Of a DNA stretch of 64,000 bases, positions 20,704-35,700 are shown piece after piece. Position 1 is the first letter of the stretch. The number at the start of each line of letters is the position of its first letter. The notes beneath the pieces were generated by a model. The model was not told the origin of the DNA and did no database searches. It saw nothing but the letters and a program-made list of their open reading frames with translations. The DNA is taken from positions 370,287 to 434,286 of the forward strand of contig VXAU01002079.1 of assembly GCA_013399695.1 (NCBI GenBank). The letters run 5' to 3'. The position numbers were made by a program, and so were the translations under genes. The stretch comes from Formicarius rufipectus (taxonomy: Eukaryota; Chordata; Aves; Passeriformes; Formicariidae).

Positions 20704-23700
20704 CTGGAACACATGGAGAGGACATGCATAGCCCCATGTAGGAACCTTCTTGGTCACAAACACGACTCACACCAAAGACCTCATGAGCACTGCAAGTGTT
20801 GCTTCATCTCCAGGCAAGTTTTAAGTATTTAGGGTTTTCTCTCCTTGCTTGTACCCTCCCACCTCATTTCTTTAGGAGCAGGATGAAAAGGAAGTCGCAC
20901 CAAAACCACTGAAGGACATTTATCATCAGCAGAAACTAAATCAGAACAAGCCTCAGCTTCGCCCTCCTTTCACCCATGAACAGCAACACCCGTCCTGGGA
21001 ATAAATCAGAGCAGCTTTCCCATTAATGCCACATTTATTTTCCTCCAGTCTCTGCAGTTGGCAGCTCATTTTTAAAGGAGAAAATGGGAATAAAGAGGAG
21101 CAGCAGAAGAGGCAGCTCCAAATCACTTTGGAAAAGGGGAATTCAGTTTCCCAGAAAAACCCAAAAAGGCATCAGCAAAGTGGCCCCAGTGGCTTGAGAG
21201 CCAGGCATGGGGGATGAGCTGCCTGCACATGGCCCTTCACCATGGAATGGTTTAGGTTGGAAGGCACCTTAAAGCCCATCCAGTGCCACCCCCTGAATGG
21301 GCAGGGACACCTCCCACCAGCCCAGGGTGCTCCAAGCCCCGTCCAACCTGGTCTGGGACACTTCCAGGGATCCAGGGGCAGCCACAGCTTCTGTGGGCAC
21401 CCTGTGCCAGGGCCTGCCCACCCTCCCAGGGCAGAACTTCTCCCCACTGTCCCATCCAATCCCTCCCTCTCTCTGACTCCCTCACCCGGCAGAGTTTACC
21501 TCCACCAAAACACTTCAGCATACCTGCTCCAGTGTGGCCTGAGAAAAGCTGTAGTCCTCGATGTTGAAGGCATGTTTTACTGCGGAAAGAATCAACAAGA
21601 GCAGGTTCAGGGGCACTTCACTGTCTCACACAACTGCATTTTAAGCTGGTACAAAGGCTTACTCTTGACTTCCCAAGAAAAAGAGTTGGGGAGAATAGTA
21701 ATAAAAGAAAAATAAATTAAATACATTTGGAACAGAAATGGAGCAGTGACACCACATGGCAAAAATGTCAGTTATGGGAGACAAAAGGATGCCTGTATGT
21801 GACCCATGGCAAGTGCTTAGTTACCTTCTTCCAGCTTGGAAAAAGAATGTGAAAGCGACTGTACATCTTCTTTAGGGATTTTATATGCCAAAATAGAAGC
21901 GAAACTGCAACAAAGCAACAGAACAAACTGAGCTTCAAGCAAACTCACTCCAAGTAAAAATATTAATATCCCATCGAATGGATTTAAACTCATTTTCTGA
22001 GGGTTATTCCAGGCATTCTGACCAGTTGTGACCACACAGAAGGGAAGGGAAGATGCAGCTCCAGGAGACCAGCTGGTTTCCCACCTCAGAGATGCAGCTC
22101 CAGGTGCATCAGTCGAGATCCCCCCCGAGACTGCTCTAAGACTTCCATGCCTTTTAACTTTGACTCAACCATTCCTGCTCTGCCTACTCAGGAGATCTGC
22201 TGCCTGGAAGTCCCACATTTCTGAGGTTGTTTTCCTCTGGAATGAGCTCAGAGGTCACAGGATCTCCTGGAACTCTGCACCACGCAGCAGTTCCCACAGC
22301 ACAGCTTCCAGGACGGGGAGCTGCTGTGCCACACACAGCTGGGGCTGCTGCTGGGAAGGGACCTCTCCTCCCTGCAGACCCCCCCCGTTTGAGGAACACT
22401 CCTTAGTTGGTGCCTGCAGTGCCTTTTTAGGAAACTACTCAGCAGTCACCGAGCCAGACCCTCGAGTTCACCCAGCAGAAATTCAAAGCTGCTGGTGGAA
22501 ATCCAACCAGCCCACCCTGAGATGCCCCAGAGGGGGCTGAGGATGTCGAGGGAAGGGATTCAGTGACTCAGTGACTGATTTCACCCTGTTCCCAGGCCCC
22601 TGCCCAAGGGGGAAGCTGTCAGGAACAGCTGTGCAGAAACAGAGTTTTGCTTCCCCCGTGCCAAACATCTGTGCACGGGCAGCTGGCCCTGCCCTGGCAG
22701 CCTGGGCTCTGCTGCCTCCCCAAACCCTTCCTCTTTTTCTGCTGTGTGTAAATATTTACAGGCCCTACCCGATGCCAAGTCGCCGCTGAGAAACCAGAGG
22801 CTTTTATTGACACCATTTTCTGCCTATTTGTCAAACTTCACCTTTCCTGGCGGTTGGCGTTGGGGAAGATGTGCAAAATCTGGCTCTGCAGATGCTCCAC
22901 CTGCTGCACGTCTGCTGTTTCTTTCAGCTTCATCTCCAAGAAGTATCCTCTGCCAAACTTACTCTTCAGGTGTTGCACAGTACCTATACATCTGCCAAGT
23001 GCAGGGAGAAAACAGGAGTTGCCCACGTTCCACCACACTGAAGACACAGCTGAACTTCAAACAGACCCTTTCTGCAGCTCAAGATTCGACAGGCTCCAAA
23101 TCTAAGGCACAAAAATTTTGTCTGTCTGTATTTTCAAAGGGATATATTCCAGCTGATGGCTGTCCTGTCCCCGCCCTGCCCCAGGGCAGGTTCTGGTGGT
23201 ACCTGAGCTGCCCAGACACCAGGATGGCCACACGGTCACAGACAGCATCTGCCTCCTCCATGTAGTGGGTGGTCAGGATCGCTGCCCTCTCCTTGTTTTT
23301 AAAGGCTGCTCGAATGGCCCTCCTGCAAAACACAACCAGAACATCCCCAAATCCCAGAACAAAACATCTGGCAGGTAACAAAGTCCTGGCTGAGCAGGGA
23401 AAGAGGGCTCTGATGGTCAAACACAAGCCCTCTGTTTAGGGGCTGGCACTACTCCGACGGCAACAATTGACACCTGAATTTGCCAAAGATGACTCCGACC
23501 TGTACTCCCTGTACTACTTCAAGGATTTCTTTCAGCTTTTAATTCCCAAGCTATTCTGGGAGAGGACACAGATGCACAGCACCTGGGAACTGAGGTTGGG
23601 TTGATACTCTCCCTCCTATGAGACCCCTGGGTCCAGCTCTGAGGCTTCCAGCACAGGAGGACGTGGAGCTGCTGGAGCAAGTCAGAGGATGCTCCAAGGG

Positions 23701-26700
23701 ATGGAGCACCTCCGCTTTGGAGACAGGCTGGGAGAGCTGGAGGTGTTCACCCTGGAGAAGAGAAGGCTCCAGGGAGATCTGAGAGCCCCTTCCAGTGCCT
23801 AAAGGGGCTCCAGGAGAGCTGGAGAGGGACTTGGGACAAGGGCCTGGAGGGACAGGACAAGGGGGAATGTTTTTTTAGCTGACAGAGGGCAGGGTTAGAG
23901 GAGGTATTAGAAGAACTTCCTCCCTGTGAGGGCGGGCAGGCTTTGGCACAGGTTGGGCAGAGAATCTGTGGCTGCCCCATCCCTGGGAGTGTCCCAGGCC
24001 AGGTTGGACAGGGCTTGGAGCCACCTGGGCTGGTGGAAGGTGTCCCTGCCCATGGCAGGGGGTGGCACTGGATGATCTTTATGGTCCTTTAGAACACAAG
24101 GCATTCTCAGACTCCCTGCCTGTGACTCTCCCCAGTGTCAGCACGGGTCCTGCACACACCAAACCAGGCACCTTCCCGAGGGGAAAGGTTCCCGTGGCCC
24201 TGAGGACACTCACCACATGTGCTGCTTGGCCTTGGGGTCCATCCCCGTGGAGGGCTCGTCCAGCAGCGTCACCCGGGGGTTCCCCAGCATGCTGAGGGCA
24301 AAGCAGAGCTGGCAGGAAGGCAAAGGGGCAGGGTGAGCTCAGGGTGGTGCTGGTGCCCCCCAGCACAGGTGCTGAGCCTGCCCCCATACCTTGCGTTTCA
24401 GCCCCACACCCAACTTCTTGGTGGTCTTCTGCAGATGGTCCTTCAAATCCAGAGCGCTGGCGATGCTGTGGAGGGCAAGGAGCAGGTGTGAAGAGCTGGG
24501 GGGCTGAGGGTCCAGCTGCCCCCTCAGCACAGGGAGCAGACAGGTCCATCTGAGCAGCTCAGTTACAGATATTGGTGTATCAAGTATAAAAAAGGGCAGA
24601 GCAATAAGCAGAACTGAGGTGGGTGATTGCCAAGAAAAGCACCCTGTGCATTGGAGGAGCCCGTGGTGACAGCCCAGGCACAGCCCCAAGTCCAGGATTC
24701 CCCATCCTGGCAGACTCTGCAGAGGTCACTGGTAGCACTTCATAACTTGAAAAAAAAAAAAATAAACAGAAATTGGAAATACCAGTTGAATTCTGTGAGG
24801 CCGAATCTCACCCTCCTCACCTAAAACTTCACACTTGCTGAATTTGCTGGAAAGGTTCAATTCAACTTCAAGGAAAAATATTTCACTAGGAAAGGTGGGA
24901 GGGGGAAAAAATCCCCACAAAAAAAAAGGCCAAAACCCCCAGCAATAAACCCAAAAAAGTCCCAAGAAAGACAGAGCAAAACCTTAAGGATTTCTATACC
25001 AAACCACTCACCGTTTGAGGACTTCCTTGACATCAGACTGACTCATTCCTTTGAGAGCACCATAAATCTCAAAGTGTTCCTGCAGGGTGATATCCGGCCA
25101 GAGGGGGTTGCTTTGAGGACAATACCCCACGAATTTCACTGAGTCATCTTCACTGCTCAGCCCCAAGGAATAATCTCCCATCAGAACCTGTGAGGAGAGC
25201 ACGCAGACCACACTACAAACCTCCACACTGTTTTTGTGTAGTTTTAGCAGAACACACTTGAGAGTGCCTGCAATAACAATAAAATGTAAATAAAGGTGAA
25301 TTTCCTGCGTGTAACATACTTGCCCACTGGTTGGCTCAATCTCGCCAACAAGCATATTAATTAACGTGCTTTTCCCGGCTCCGTTGGGTCCCAACAAACC
25401 CAGGATCTCTCCTAAGGAAAGGAAGACACAAAGCATTGCCCAGGAGGTCAGACAAATGGCTCCAAGAGTCGGTTTTGCACCCAAGACAGCTCAACAGCGA
25501 GTCACTGAGCTCCCACCTTTTTTGACGCAGAGAGAAACATGTTTTGTTGCCACTTTCTTTATTTTTCTCCCCAGAAGAAACTCCTTCCTTTCATCAAACT
25601 CCTTGTGCAAGCTGCTCACCAGGATTGCTGGCATCTAGCAGGGAAGAGGGAAGTGACTGCAGATCCCAGCAGCTCTGGGAAGCCCCCAGATGTGGGGTTT
25701 GGGCAGTGCCTGGGGGTGCAGGGCTTTACCTCCTCACTTCTGGGGCTGCTCAGGATCTCCTTGACTCGCAGCCTCTCTGCCCTCACATCTTCATCCTCAT
25801 TCTCCTCATGTGGGACATCTGGGAACTTCCAGGTTTTGGCTTTTGTTGAGCATTTTCTAAAGGGGAAGAAAACAACAGTCAGGGCTTTGATGCTCAGAGC
25901 CATTTGTGTTTGCCAAGCCCAGGGGAAAGAGACTCCAGCAGCTCCTCTGAGGGCAGAAGGGGCTGTCAGGGACTGTCACTGTGTCACCTCAGTGCTGAGA
26001 CACTTGTTGGGTTATGGCATCTCTGGCCATGCAGTGGGAAAGGCACTGCCCCTGTTTTTATATAGGGAACACACAAAATTCCTGATTTTGCACTGATACA
26101 ACTTATAAAGGGGAAAAAAACAACCTATTTCTGCACTTCAGTGACTGAACTTCAGACAATCAAAGCGAGGAGAACAAATTCTTCAGACAGCTGGGATGGA
26201 AGATAACAGAATCATGGCATTTCCTCCACAGCCATACACTGCACACTCCAGTCTCACCACCAGCAGCACCTTCAAAACCAGTTTCTTTGCCCTCTTACTT
26301 TAAAAAGAGAGCACTGAAGAGACACACCTGAAGAAGGGATCCTCTCTGACCGTCCTCCCTCCGTTCTTGAGCTCGAAGCAGCGCAGCAGGAAGAGCCACA
26401 CGACACACTGCAAATAGGGCTGAACCAGACAAACACCACCCTGGTCACTGCCAGCCCTCCACGTCCCAAAAGTGACCCCAGAGGTGACCCCACCAGCTTG
26501 AGGAGGGACAAAAAGCCCCAGCTCTGCACCACCACAGAAGGGCTGGTGGTTCCAAGAATATTAAATATATCATTAAATGCTGCTCGGTGGGTCTGAGGAC
26601 CCACAACCAAAGCCTGACTAGATTTAAAGGCAATTATTTGGGGTTTTTGTAGAGAGAAGGGATTGTCCCTGCTCTGGAGTTCTTACTCCATCAGCACGGG

Positions 26701-29700
26701 CTCCCATAATAATCAGAATTAACACTGGCAGTGTTAATCAGGCCACTGAGGGTGCAGATGTGGTGCCAGAGGCTGCAGGAGCTGCAGGCTCAGCAGGAAT
26801 CAAATCTTCACGAATAAGGGTGTGAACAGAAGGGGTTCCCAGCAGGAACCAGCAGCTCCCCAGAGCCAGCGAGGCAGGCAAGGAAAGGGCCATGCTCACA
26901 GCCACAACTGCCACCAGCAGCCTGTCCCACGGGTCGTAGGATCCCCCACTCCTCCGTTTGCCTTTCCAGGAGACCTGAAATTCAGGAAAAACCACACTGA
27001 GGGAAACGGTCACCTACCACAGGCTGGGTTTTACCTCCATCAGTCACTTAAGTGCTGGTGCTCAAGCATGTTCTGAGCTCCCCAGACCCTGGAAGCTGAC
27101 ACCAACAAACCCCTGGGGCTGCTCCTGGGTTCAAGCCACCACCTCCCAACGAAGCCAGGTCACATCACATGGCTTGCTTTGTGAGAAACACATGGTTTTC
27201 CTTTGGGTATCACAAAATCATGGAATGGTTTGGGTTGGAAAGGACCCTGAAGATCACCTTGTTCCAGCCCCCTGCCATGGGCAGGGACACCTTCCATTAT
27301 CTGAGGTGGCTCCAAATCCCATCCAACCTGGCCTTGGACACTTCCAGGGATGGGGCAGCCACAGCTTCTCTGGGAAACCTCCCTCACCCATCCCCACAGG
27401 GAAGAATTTCTTCCTAACACCTAATCTAAATTCTCTTTCAATTTATAAACATCCCCCCTGTCCTGACACTACACACTCCTATAAAAAGTCCCTCTCCACC
27501 TTTCCTTGTAGATTCCCTTCAGGTTCTAGAAAGAAAGTCAATGGAAAACTTCCTGTTTTCCTTATTTTAAAACTGAAACACTTTGCCTCACAGGAAAAGG
27601 TGTTTTTTCCCCCCCAGCAACTATTTTTCACCTGTTAAAAGGCTACAGGTGACACACTGAATTCACCCACCCAATTCCAGCCACCTCCAAGTGCTTTGCA
27701 AAGGATCCCCTGTGCCCCCTTACCTTTATAAAACAAATCAGACAGCCAATTAGGGGATAAATAGGAATGAAGATGGAGAAGACATAATGCAGGATGGTGG
27801 TTACCAGGTAATAGTCCAGAAAAAAGGCCACTTCAGTGACAACAGTGCAGAGCAAGGCTGTCTGTACAAAAGAAAGGGGAAAAAAGTCCATTTACATCCA
27901 GGTCAGACTCTCTAAGCATAAGGTATCTAACTGGAGGTGTATTTTTTAAAGCTTTTATCATTTAGGATGTGTCAGTAGCACAGAGACACTGGTAAAGGTG
28001 TCACATTTCCTGAGCATTAAGGACAGACAGTCAAATAAAGTCACCGGGAAGCTGCTGTAGCTTTGGACATCACCAACCTTCCCAGTTCTGCCAACTCAAG
28101 GCCAAGTTACTCACCACTGAAAATATAAATGACCAAAACTCCTTTGTGTTCTGGACTTTCCTAAAGGTGAAGGAGACGACGTAAGTGAAGAGCACCACGG
28201 AGGGGACGTACCCAATGAGGCAAAAAATCTGCAAGGACAGGAGAGGCTTCTCAGGAAAGCAGCAGCAAGAACCCAGGGGTGAAGTTTTTGTGTAAATATC
28301 AACTGTAATTACTTCAGTGTCACACACAACTCTGGCTTCATCTTTGTCACTTCACTTGATGTATTTTGCTGCCTTGGTATATTATTAAAGAATGTGTGGA
28401 GAGGCAGGAACTTCCCTCACTCAGTTAAACCCTTGTCTATTCTTTTATAACACTCCCATAAATGCTGACCCAAAGATGGCAAAATATTAAGAATTCCACC
28501 TTGGTATCTTTGTAGAAATTAAAGCAAAGGGAGAAGATCAGCCCTGCAGCAACCCAGGCACATCCCAAACCTGATTATCTCAGAGCTTCTGGGAAAGCAG
28601 CAAGAAAACCTGATTCCTCTCCATCTCAGTTACAGCCAATCTCCCAGGAAAGCCAGCTGTGAATATCAAAGACGTGAGAGGTCTTTGGTGGTGCCTTCAA
28701 CTTAATCACACGCTGCAATTCACTGCGGAGATGGTTCTGTGCTCAAAGTCACTGCGACCTTGTCATTAGCAGCACGTTGATGCAAACAGAGCAATTATCA
28801 GGCACAGCAAAGAGCACAAAGCAGGCTGAGAAAGCAGGAGGAAAAAAAGAACGGAGGGTTTCCTTAGAAAATATTGGTATGTCAAAGATTTTATTTCATT
28901 TCTGAATGCAACTCCAAAATCTCAATAGTTTTCCCCACGAGAAGTATTCTGCCTTCGGTGCAGCTTTTGCACCAGCAGCTTTAATTGGGTGTTTTCCCTG
29001 TAAACCCAGTGGAAAAATTCTGCTGAGCCACCCAAGGAAACCAAGAAAAAGGTGGTGCCCCCAGTGCCACCTGCCCAGCACACTCACCACGGCCAGGAAC
29101 TTGCCCACATAGAAGTAAACCCCGTAGTGGAAGGCGAAGAGGCTCCCGATCATGAGGACCAGGATGGAGAAGAACAGTGGCAGGTCCACGATGGCTTGGC
29201 CAGTCCAGTAAGCAGAGGGATAGAGCCCTGCAATCTTCAGCTGTGTGTAGGCCTTGATCTGCAGCAGGAGAAGGAAAAACACAGCGCTGATTACGTGGCT
29301 AATTAAAATCAACCCTGTGTTAACCCACCCCAGTGGGTGCTGCCAATTTTAGCTCTTCCCAAACGTGCTCCACACCCCAGGCAGCAACAGCAGTCACGTC
29401 CACCCTGCCCCTCAGGGCATTATTTGAAAGCCCTGGTCAGGTTTTCTCCCCGAATCCCAAGATTTTTAACTTCCTGTGCATCTCTGCCTCAACACCTGCC
29501 AGCTCCACCTTATGGTTTTCTGCGTTGTCCATGGCAAAATAGGGCGGCATCCCAGTGATGATGATCCCCAGTAACACGGCCTCAAAATAGATCTCCAGCC
29601 TGAAAATCGTGTCTGGGAGGTTCTGGAATAGAAATCAAGGTCCTTTCAGAACGTGCAGGAACAAAACAGCACTTTCAGAACTGGAACACTGGAACTGTAA

Positions 29701-32700
29701 CCGCTAAAATGTAAGTTACGTGCATGGCAAGGTCTCCTGAGCTGCACCATGAAGAAAAATACCTATGGAAGTTCTGGGAGTATTTACATGAGGAATAAAT
29801 AATCACTAATGAACTCCTAGAGCATTTGTCTCCTGCTGCAGGTCCTCTCCTCTCCCAAAGGCCACCCCCAGCACAGGAGGCACAGACCCAGAACTGCAGG
29901 TAATCTCTAACAAACCACAACAAATCCACAGGGTCATGGATTGGTTTGGGTCGGAAGGATTCCAACTGGAGATCCCCTTGTTCCAGCTCCCTGCCATGGG
30001 CAGGGACACCTTCCACTGGACCAGCTTCCTCCGGCCTCTAATTCCCAACACAAAATGCTCTTTCCAAGCCCCTTTTCCCTCCACTTCAACAACGTGCAGA
30101 GCAAAATCCCAGCACCCAACTCTCACACAGTCCCAACCATCTCTCTCCTTGTTTTTTTGGGGTGTTCCTGCCCACTTCCAGGGATGCTTTGCCAATCCCC
30201 CCGTGTTTCAGGGAGGTTCTTGGGGTGCTGCTCACCTGAACGAAGGGGTTGCTCCAGATCTGGATGCTCTCAGTCACATTGAGGCTGTGCAGCAGGAGGT
30301 TGCTGACAATGTTCATCAGCACTGGCAGGGAGTGCACCATGGTGCTGTTGAACACGACGGTGAAAACATAATTCTAGGAAGGAAAGGATGTGCTGGATTA
30401 ATTCCTTCTGCATGAAGGGCAATTCCCTGGGAGGGCTCTCCTTAATTAAACCTCAGCACTGGGAAAAAAAATCTTTGCATAATTGAGTTTGCTTTGCAGG
30501 GAGCTCTGGGCTGCTCAGAGTGGTTGTCACACAGAACCTAATTCAGGAAAACAGTCGTGCTCAGAGAGAACAAATTATTTGGAATAAATTCCCAGCATGT
30601 TTTATGGAACAGTGACACTATGACAAATGGCACTCCAGACAATTACAGTCTGAAAACCAAAACACACAAGGACCCACACTGGGATGTTCTTGTTAATGGA
30701 TTTAAAAACCAGACAGGCAAAAATTTACAGGAGCTGAGGGCTGCACTGGCACACTGATGTGACCAATGCCAATGAATAAAATGAGAGCAGGAGCCAGAGC
30801 TGCAGACTGCAGAGCAGTTCCTTTGCTGAGGATTAAATACAATCCCAAAGTTCCCAACTTTCTGAAAGTCCTTCAGTGACCATATGAAAAGGAATTTTTC
30901 TTTACACATGAGAGCACCACAGAGTTACACTTCTGTCAAATTGTGCAAGTCAGTCAGCACAAGGAAGCAAAAAATGAGATAAGAAATTCCTCTGCCAGGT
31001 CTCCTGTGAAATAAAACATCTCTCTTGGCTTGCTGTGCCCCTGTGGGGAAGAAGGGGGGATGGAAGTTTAATTGGTCTACTATAATTATGAAAGGACATT
31101 TATTTTGCCAATATTTCCATTCTGTTAATCAAGTCCTCTTTGCAGACCTTTCGTATGAGCAGTACTGAAACATTATTTGATTCTACAACTCAAGAGGTGC
31201 CTTTCAGGTAAGAGCATCCCAAAGCAGCCCCTGCCAGCTGCCTGAGGGCTCTCTGGGGCACGAGCCAGCCAGCCTGTCCATCTCACCTGTCTGGATTCAA
31301 GGGCAAACACATTCAAGGCTGCACTGTGAGGAGCAGCTGAGACATAATCACTGTCATTGAACATCTCCAGGAGGATGTTCATGCTGCCAAGGGAGCGGAC
31401 AATGTCATCGATATCTGATTCTGGGGAAAACAGACAAAACACACAATCACTGCACTTGGAAAAGACCTTTAATACCCTGAAGGACACCCAAATTCCAGCA
31501 CTGCCAAGCCCACCACCATGTCCCTGAGTGCCACATCTCCAGGACTCTGAAATCCCTCCTCTCCACCAGCCTGGAGTATTTGACACAGAATTACTGATGC
31601 ATTTTCTCCCTGATAAAACCCTGTTTCCTTCCACTCATGCCCACCAAGGACTCCTCTGCTATTCTGACTAACACTAATTATTTTATTTTGGTTTCCCACT
31701 CAACAGCCTCCAAAGAACTCAGGAAAAATGTTTGTGTTACATTCTCCAATTAGTTTGTGCAAGTGAATTGCAGCAGCGAGGGAGCAGAGCTGCCAACAAG
31801 CACGATCAGGATATTCAAAGTTCAAGTTGGTCAGAGAGTTAGCTAAAAAAAGTAGGAAAGCAGCACCACTCTGGTGTGGTGTCCAGAGAAAACAAGTTGT
31901 ACTAAGCAAAAGTTCCCACCAGCTTGAACAGAAGCTCCTTTCTATTGCCTGGGTTACTGCTGTGCACTTTTAAAACATCCTAAGTTGAAACAAAAGGCAA
32001 TTTTCCAAAATGTTTTATATTTGAATGTTGACGTATCTAAACAGCTCTGGCCAATTCCTTCATATGGATCATCTTCTGACACAGCAAGAACAAGGCTATG
32101 GACATGGGAGGAGGAAGATCTCCAAGCCAAACCCTATGGCACAAAGGATATCCACACTTTACCATCTCTTGGTAACTTGGAAACTCTTCACCTGGGTTAG
32201 TTAATTCCCAAGAAGTTTGTCCCCAGTCCTGAAAAGTAGCTACACTAAAGAGAGAGGTGGAGACAGGAGCTGCTCCCCTACCTGTGGAGTTCTGCAGCAG
32301 CAGCCGACTCCTGTACTTGTGAGAGGTCTCTCCAGGCTTCAGCAAGTACAGCTCTGGGGAGAGTTTGATAGCAGCTACAGAATTTTTGATGATGTGGTGT
32401 ATGAAAAACAATAAAATCTGAACTACAAGAAAAATGAGAAAAAGCAACAACCTGAAAGAAATAAAAGTTTGGGGTTTATTAAAATTCAGTGAAAGCCAGC
32501 ACAGTTTATGTGCATGTCATTAAAACACCTCCCTCACCCCCCCCCCCAAAAAGCACTTGCTCAACAGAAATGGTCCCTTCATATTTACAGTTACAAAACA
32601 GTAAGCATGTGAAAAAAAATTACTGAAATGCTGCCTCTTCTCTGGTGTCATTCAAAGAGCTTTTAAGGTTTCTGTATCCCAGGACTTACATAACTCTCAC

Positions 32701-35700
32701 ACATTTGTTTTCCCGCTTCAGAGTGCGGAAATGCACTTTGGCTATGGTGGCAACCTGCTTCTTCCACAGGGCTGTGCTGCTCATGGCTGGTGCCTTTGTC
32801 TCTGACAGCATCAGCAGGCTCTGCTCCATGTCATCCAAGGATTTCGTGTCCATCTCATCCTGCACTTGCTGGGAATGGAACACGCTGTAGTCTGAAAAAG
32901 GGGAGAGGAAAACTCTACAGAATTGGTGCTCTGACAGAGCTACAGGTTTGAAACGGGACAGGTGGAGGAGTCAGATGGTCACGGACTCCTTCCCCTGCCT
33001 ATTGGATGTCACCTCACCCCATCCCATCCCACCNCACCTCAACTTGACCCCAAGTCACTGACACTGATCCACCCCAATCACATTACAGGGCAGATACTCC
33101 AAGCAGAAGACATAAAATTTTCTCACTCAAAAGGTGCAGACTTGCCCCAATTTCATAACAATTTTACACCATCAAAAAAAGAATTGATTCATTCTGGAGC
33201 AATATTAAGCTTAGTCATCTTATTGTTTGAATTGGAAGTTAATTTTAAGGAGGGAAAGTGAAACAAGTTGAGCTGTTTGAGCTTTAAGTGCAGCTGCTAC
33301 TGTTGCTGCTCATGCAGAAAGCTGGGAATTAATTTTATACTGTGCATCTATAATTTCTTGAAAGCAAATCTCATCAGGAAAATAAAGGGTATTTTAAAAA
33401 TCAAGTCTCAAAATGTGTGACTGTAAAGTAAAGGAGTCAGATGGAAGTATGCCGGATGAAAAATTAATAACTAAAAAGCTCTTCCCCTGGATCTTCCCAG
33501 AACCACCTCCCAGCCCAGCTCCCTGCTTTTCCCTGGTTTCCATGCAGAGCATTTCAACAGCCTGGAATGCCAAGAGGCCAAAGGAGCACCATGTGCTGGA
33601 TGCTCTGTGAGAGGGGACGTGACTCTCACCTCCTTCTGGCAGTGACAATTTCACACTCATTGAGACTAAATCAAATAGGAGGGGAAAACAAGAGGACATC
33701 CATGGTCCACCCCACCTGCTTGGTCAATCTCTGCCTCAACCTCCAGCTTCAGGTAGACATCCTCCAGCGTGGTCATGGACACGCCGTAGGTGATGACGCC
33801 CAGGTGGGAATGGGTGTCCAGGTCAGAAAACAAGCCTAAGGACAGATGTGACACAAGCTGCTCTGACACTGCTCCATCATCCCCTGAGAGAGCTTCAAGC
33901 ACATCAGACACAGCCCCAAAACCTCCTGCTGGGTGGGAAAAAGCAAAGCAGTGCTTAAATATGAAGACACAGGACACGGCTTGAGGACCAAGGTTGGGAT
34001 AAGGTCATTTTAGCACCAAACTTCAGCTCTGTGGTCAGGAAACGTGGCAGGTTTTCCCAAGGCTGTGGTGTTAATGAGAATCACCTCAGCAACCCAAAGC
34101 TCCTGAGCTCAGAGCTGCCTCTGGGCAGCTGCAGGAGCCCCTCACCTGGAAATGTCACACCCAAGGACTGCAGGACAGGTCATCCTACCCAGATCCCTGC
34201 CCAGGCACAAAGAGATTTCACAAATAAAACCACTGAATAATTTGATATCTATATAAAATATGTATTTTCATGTATATATAAAAAATTCCCAAGTGTGTAG
34301 AGCCAGATTAACTGGGCAGGACATCCTGGACAGCAAGCACAGCTTGAGGACCAAAATAAGGTTCAGAGTGAGAACATTAATTAACACCTCAAAGTGAAAA
34401 ACGTTACTGGGCTCTCATCAGGCTTATGAAACAAAGGACGTAAAATGACGAGTTTCAGCCTGACCTTGGCTCTGAAGGGAAATGCAGATGTGCAAAATGG
34501 GAAGAGCAGCTGGATGCCTGATGCTGCTGCTCAGATCTCTACAATTTCTTCTGCCCCCCTGGCCAAGGCACATTCCCAACCTTGGCTCCTCCTTGCAGGG
34601 GTTTGGGGGAATTGATTCCATCTTACATAAAGGTGCCTGTTTTCAAAAGAACACGGCGTGGTTTCTGAAGGCAAAGCTAATCAATTATTAACTGAAATGC
34701 AGCAGGGTAAAAAACCACTTATGAAATATCAGCGGCATATTCCCATCAGTATTGATTCTCCCTCTGCTTTCCACATGGCACAGAGGACACTGTTTATTCC
34801 AGTTCTTTTTGGGAGGTGAACGAGGAGCTCTGCACAGAGCTGATCAGATAATTGCTGCCATCTAGCGAAATCCTCATCTGCTCCAGCCTCCCTCTCACCA
34901 CTGAATCTTCAGGCAGTGACAGAGACAGCATCACTGTTTCAGGGATTAATATTTTACTCCCTCCACCGACTATTTTTGTTTGTTATGAGCCTCTTTTCAG
35001 ATCACAACGAGGGTGGTTGATTTTTGCAGGACTTGGGGCTTGCTGGACTCCTACTGGAGGCCACCCTGGCCCACTAAAACCCTCTGCAGGAAGATGCTGC
35101 TGCTGCAGGACCAGGGGATGCTAGTGGGATGCCAGCACAGTGGCATCTCCCCAGCACCTGCTGTCAGGTACCCCCACCCCTCTGAGCACACCACAGCTCC
35201 CCTGGAGGAGGCAACAAGGTCCTCACTCCCCTGAAAAACACTTCACTGACTCCCCACCAGCCAAATAACAATATATATCAAAAGAGATACATGGAAAATA
35301 AACATTCCAATGAGAAGTGCAGGCTGCAGCCACACCTAATGGGTTTTTGTGCTGCAGGGGGGGAACAGCTGCAGAGGAGAGACCCATCAATACCTGCAAA
35401 TTTGTCCATGTCCTTGAGGGGCAGGGTGTACACGAGCTGCTCGTTGCTCTCCTGGATCAGGGTGGCTGCGGGGATGTGCTGCCTGATGAGCGAGGTCGTG
35501 GCCTCTGTGTTGCAGTAGGCATCGATGTGCATGCTGAGGAACACATGGAAAGCACCCCAAATTCGGGTCTGAGAGCCTGACCTTCACCTGACACTGCACC
35601 ACAGCCACCAGTCAGCACAGCACCACTCCCAAACACACAGTTCTATCACTCGGGGAGACAAAAGGACCTTTTTGGAGGGCAGGGGGGTGCTGCCTTGGAG

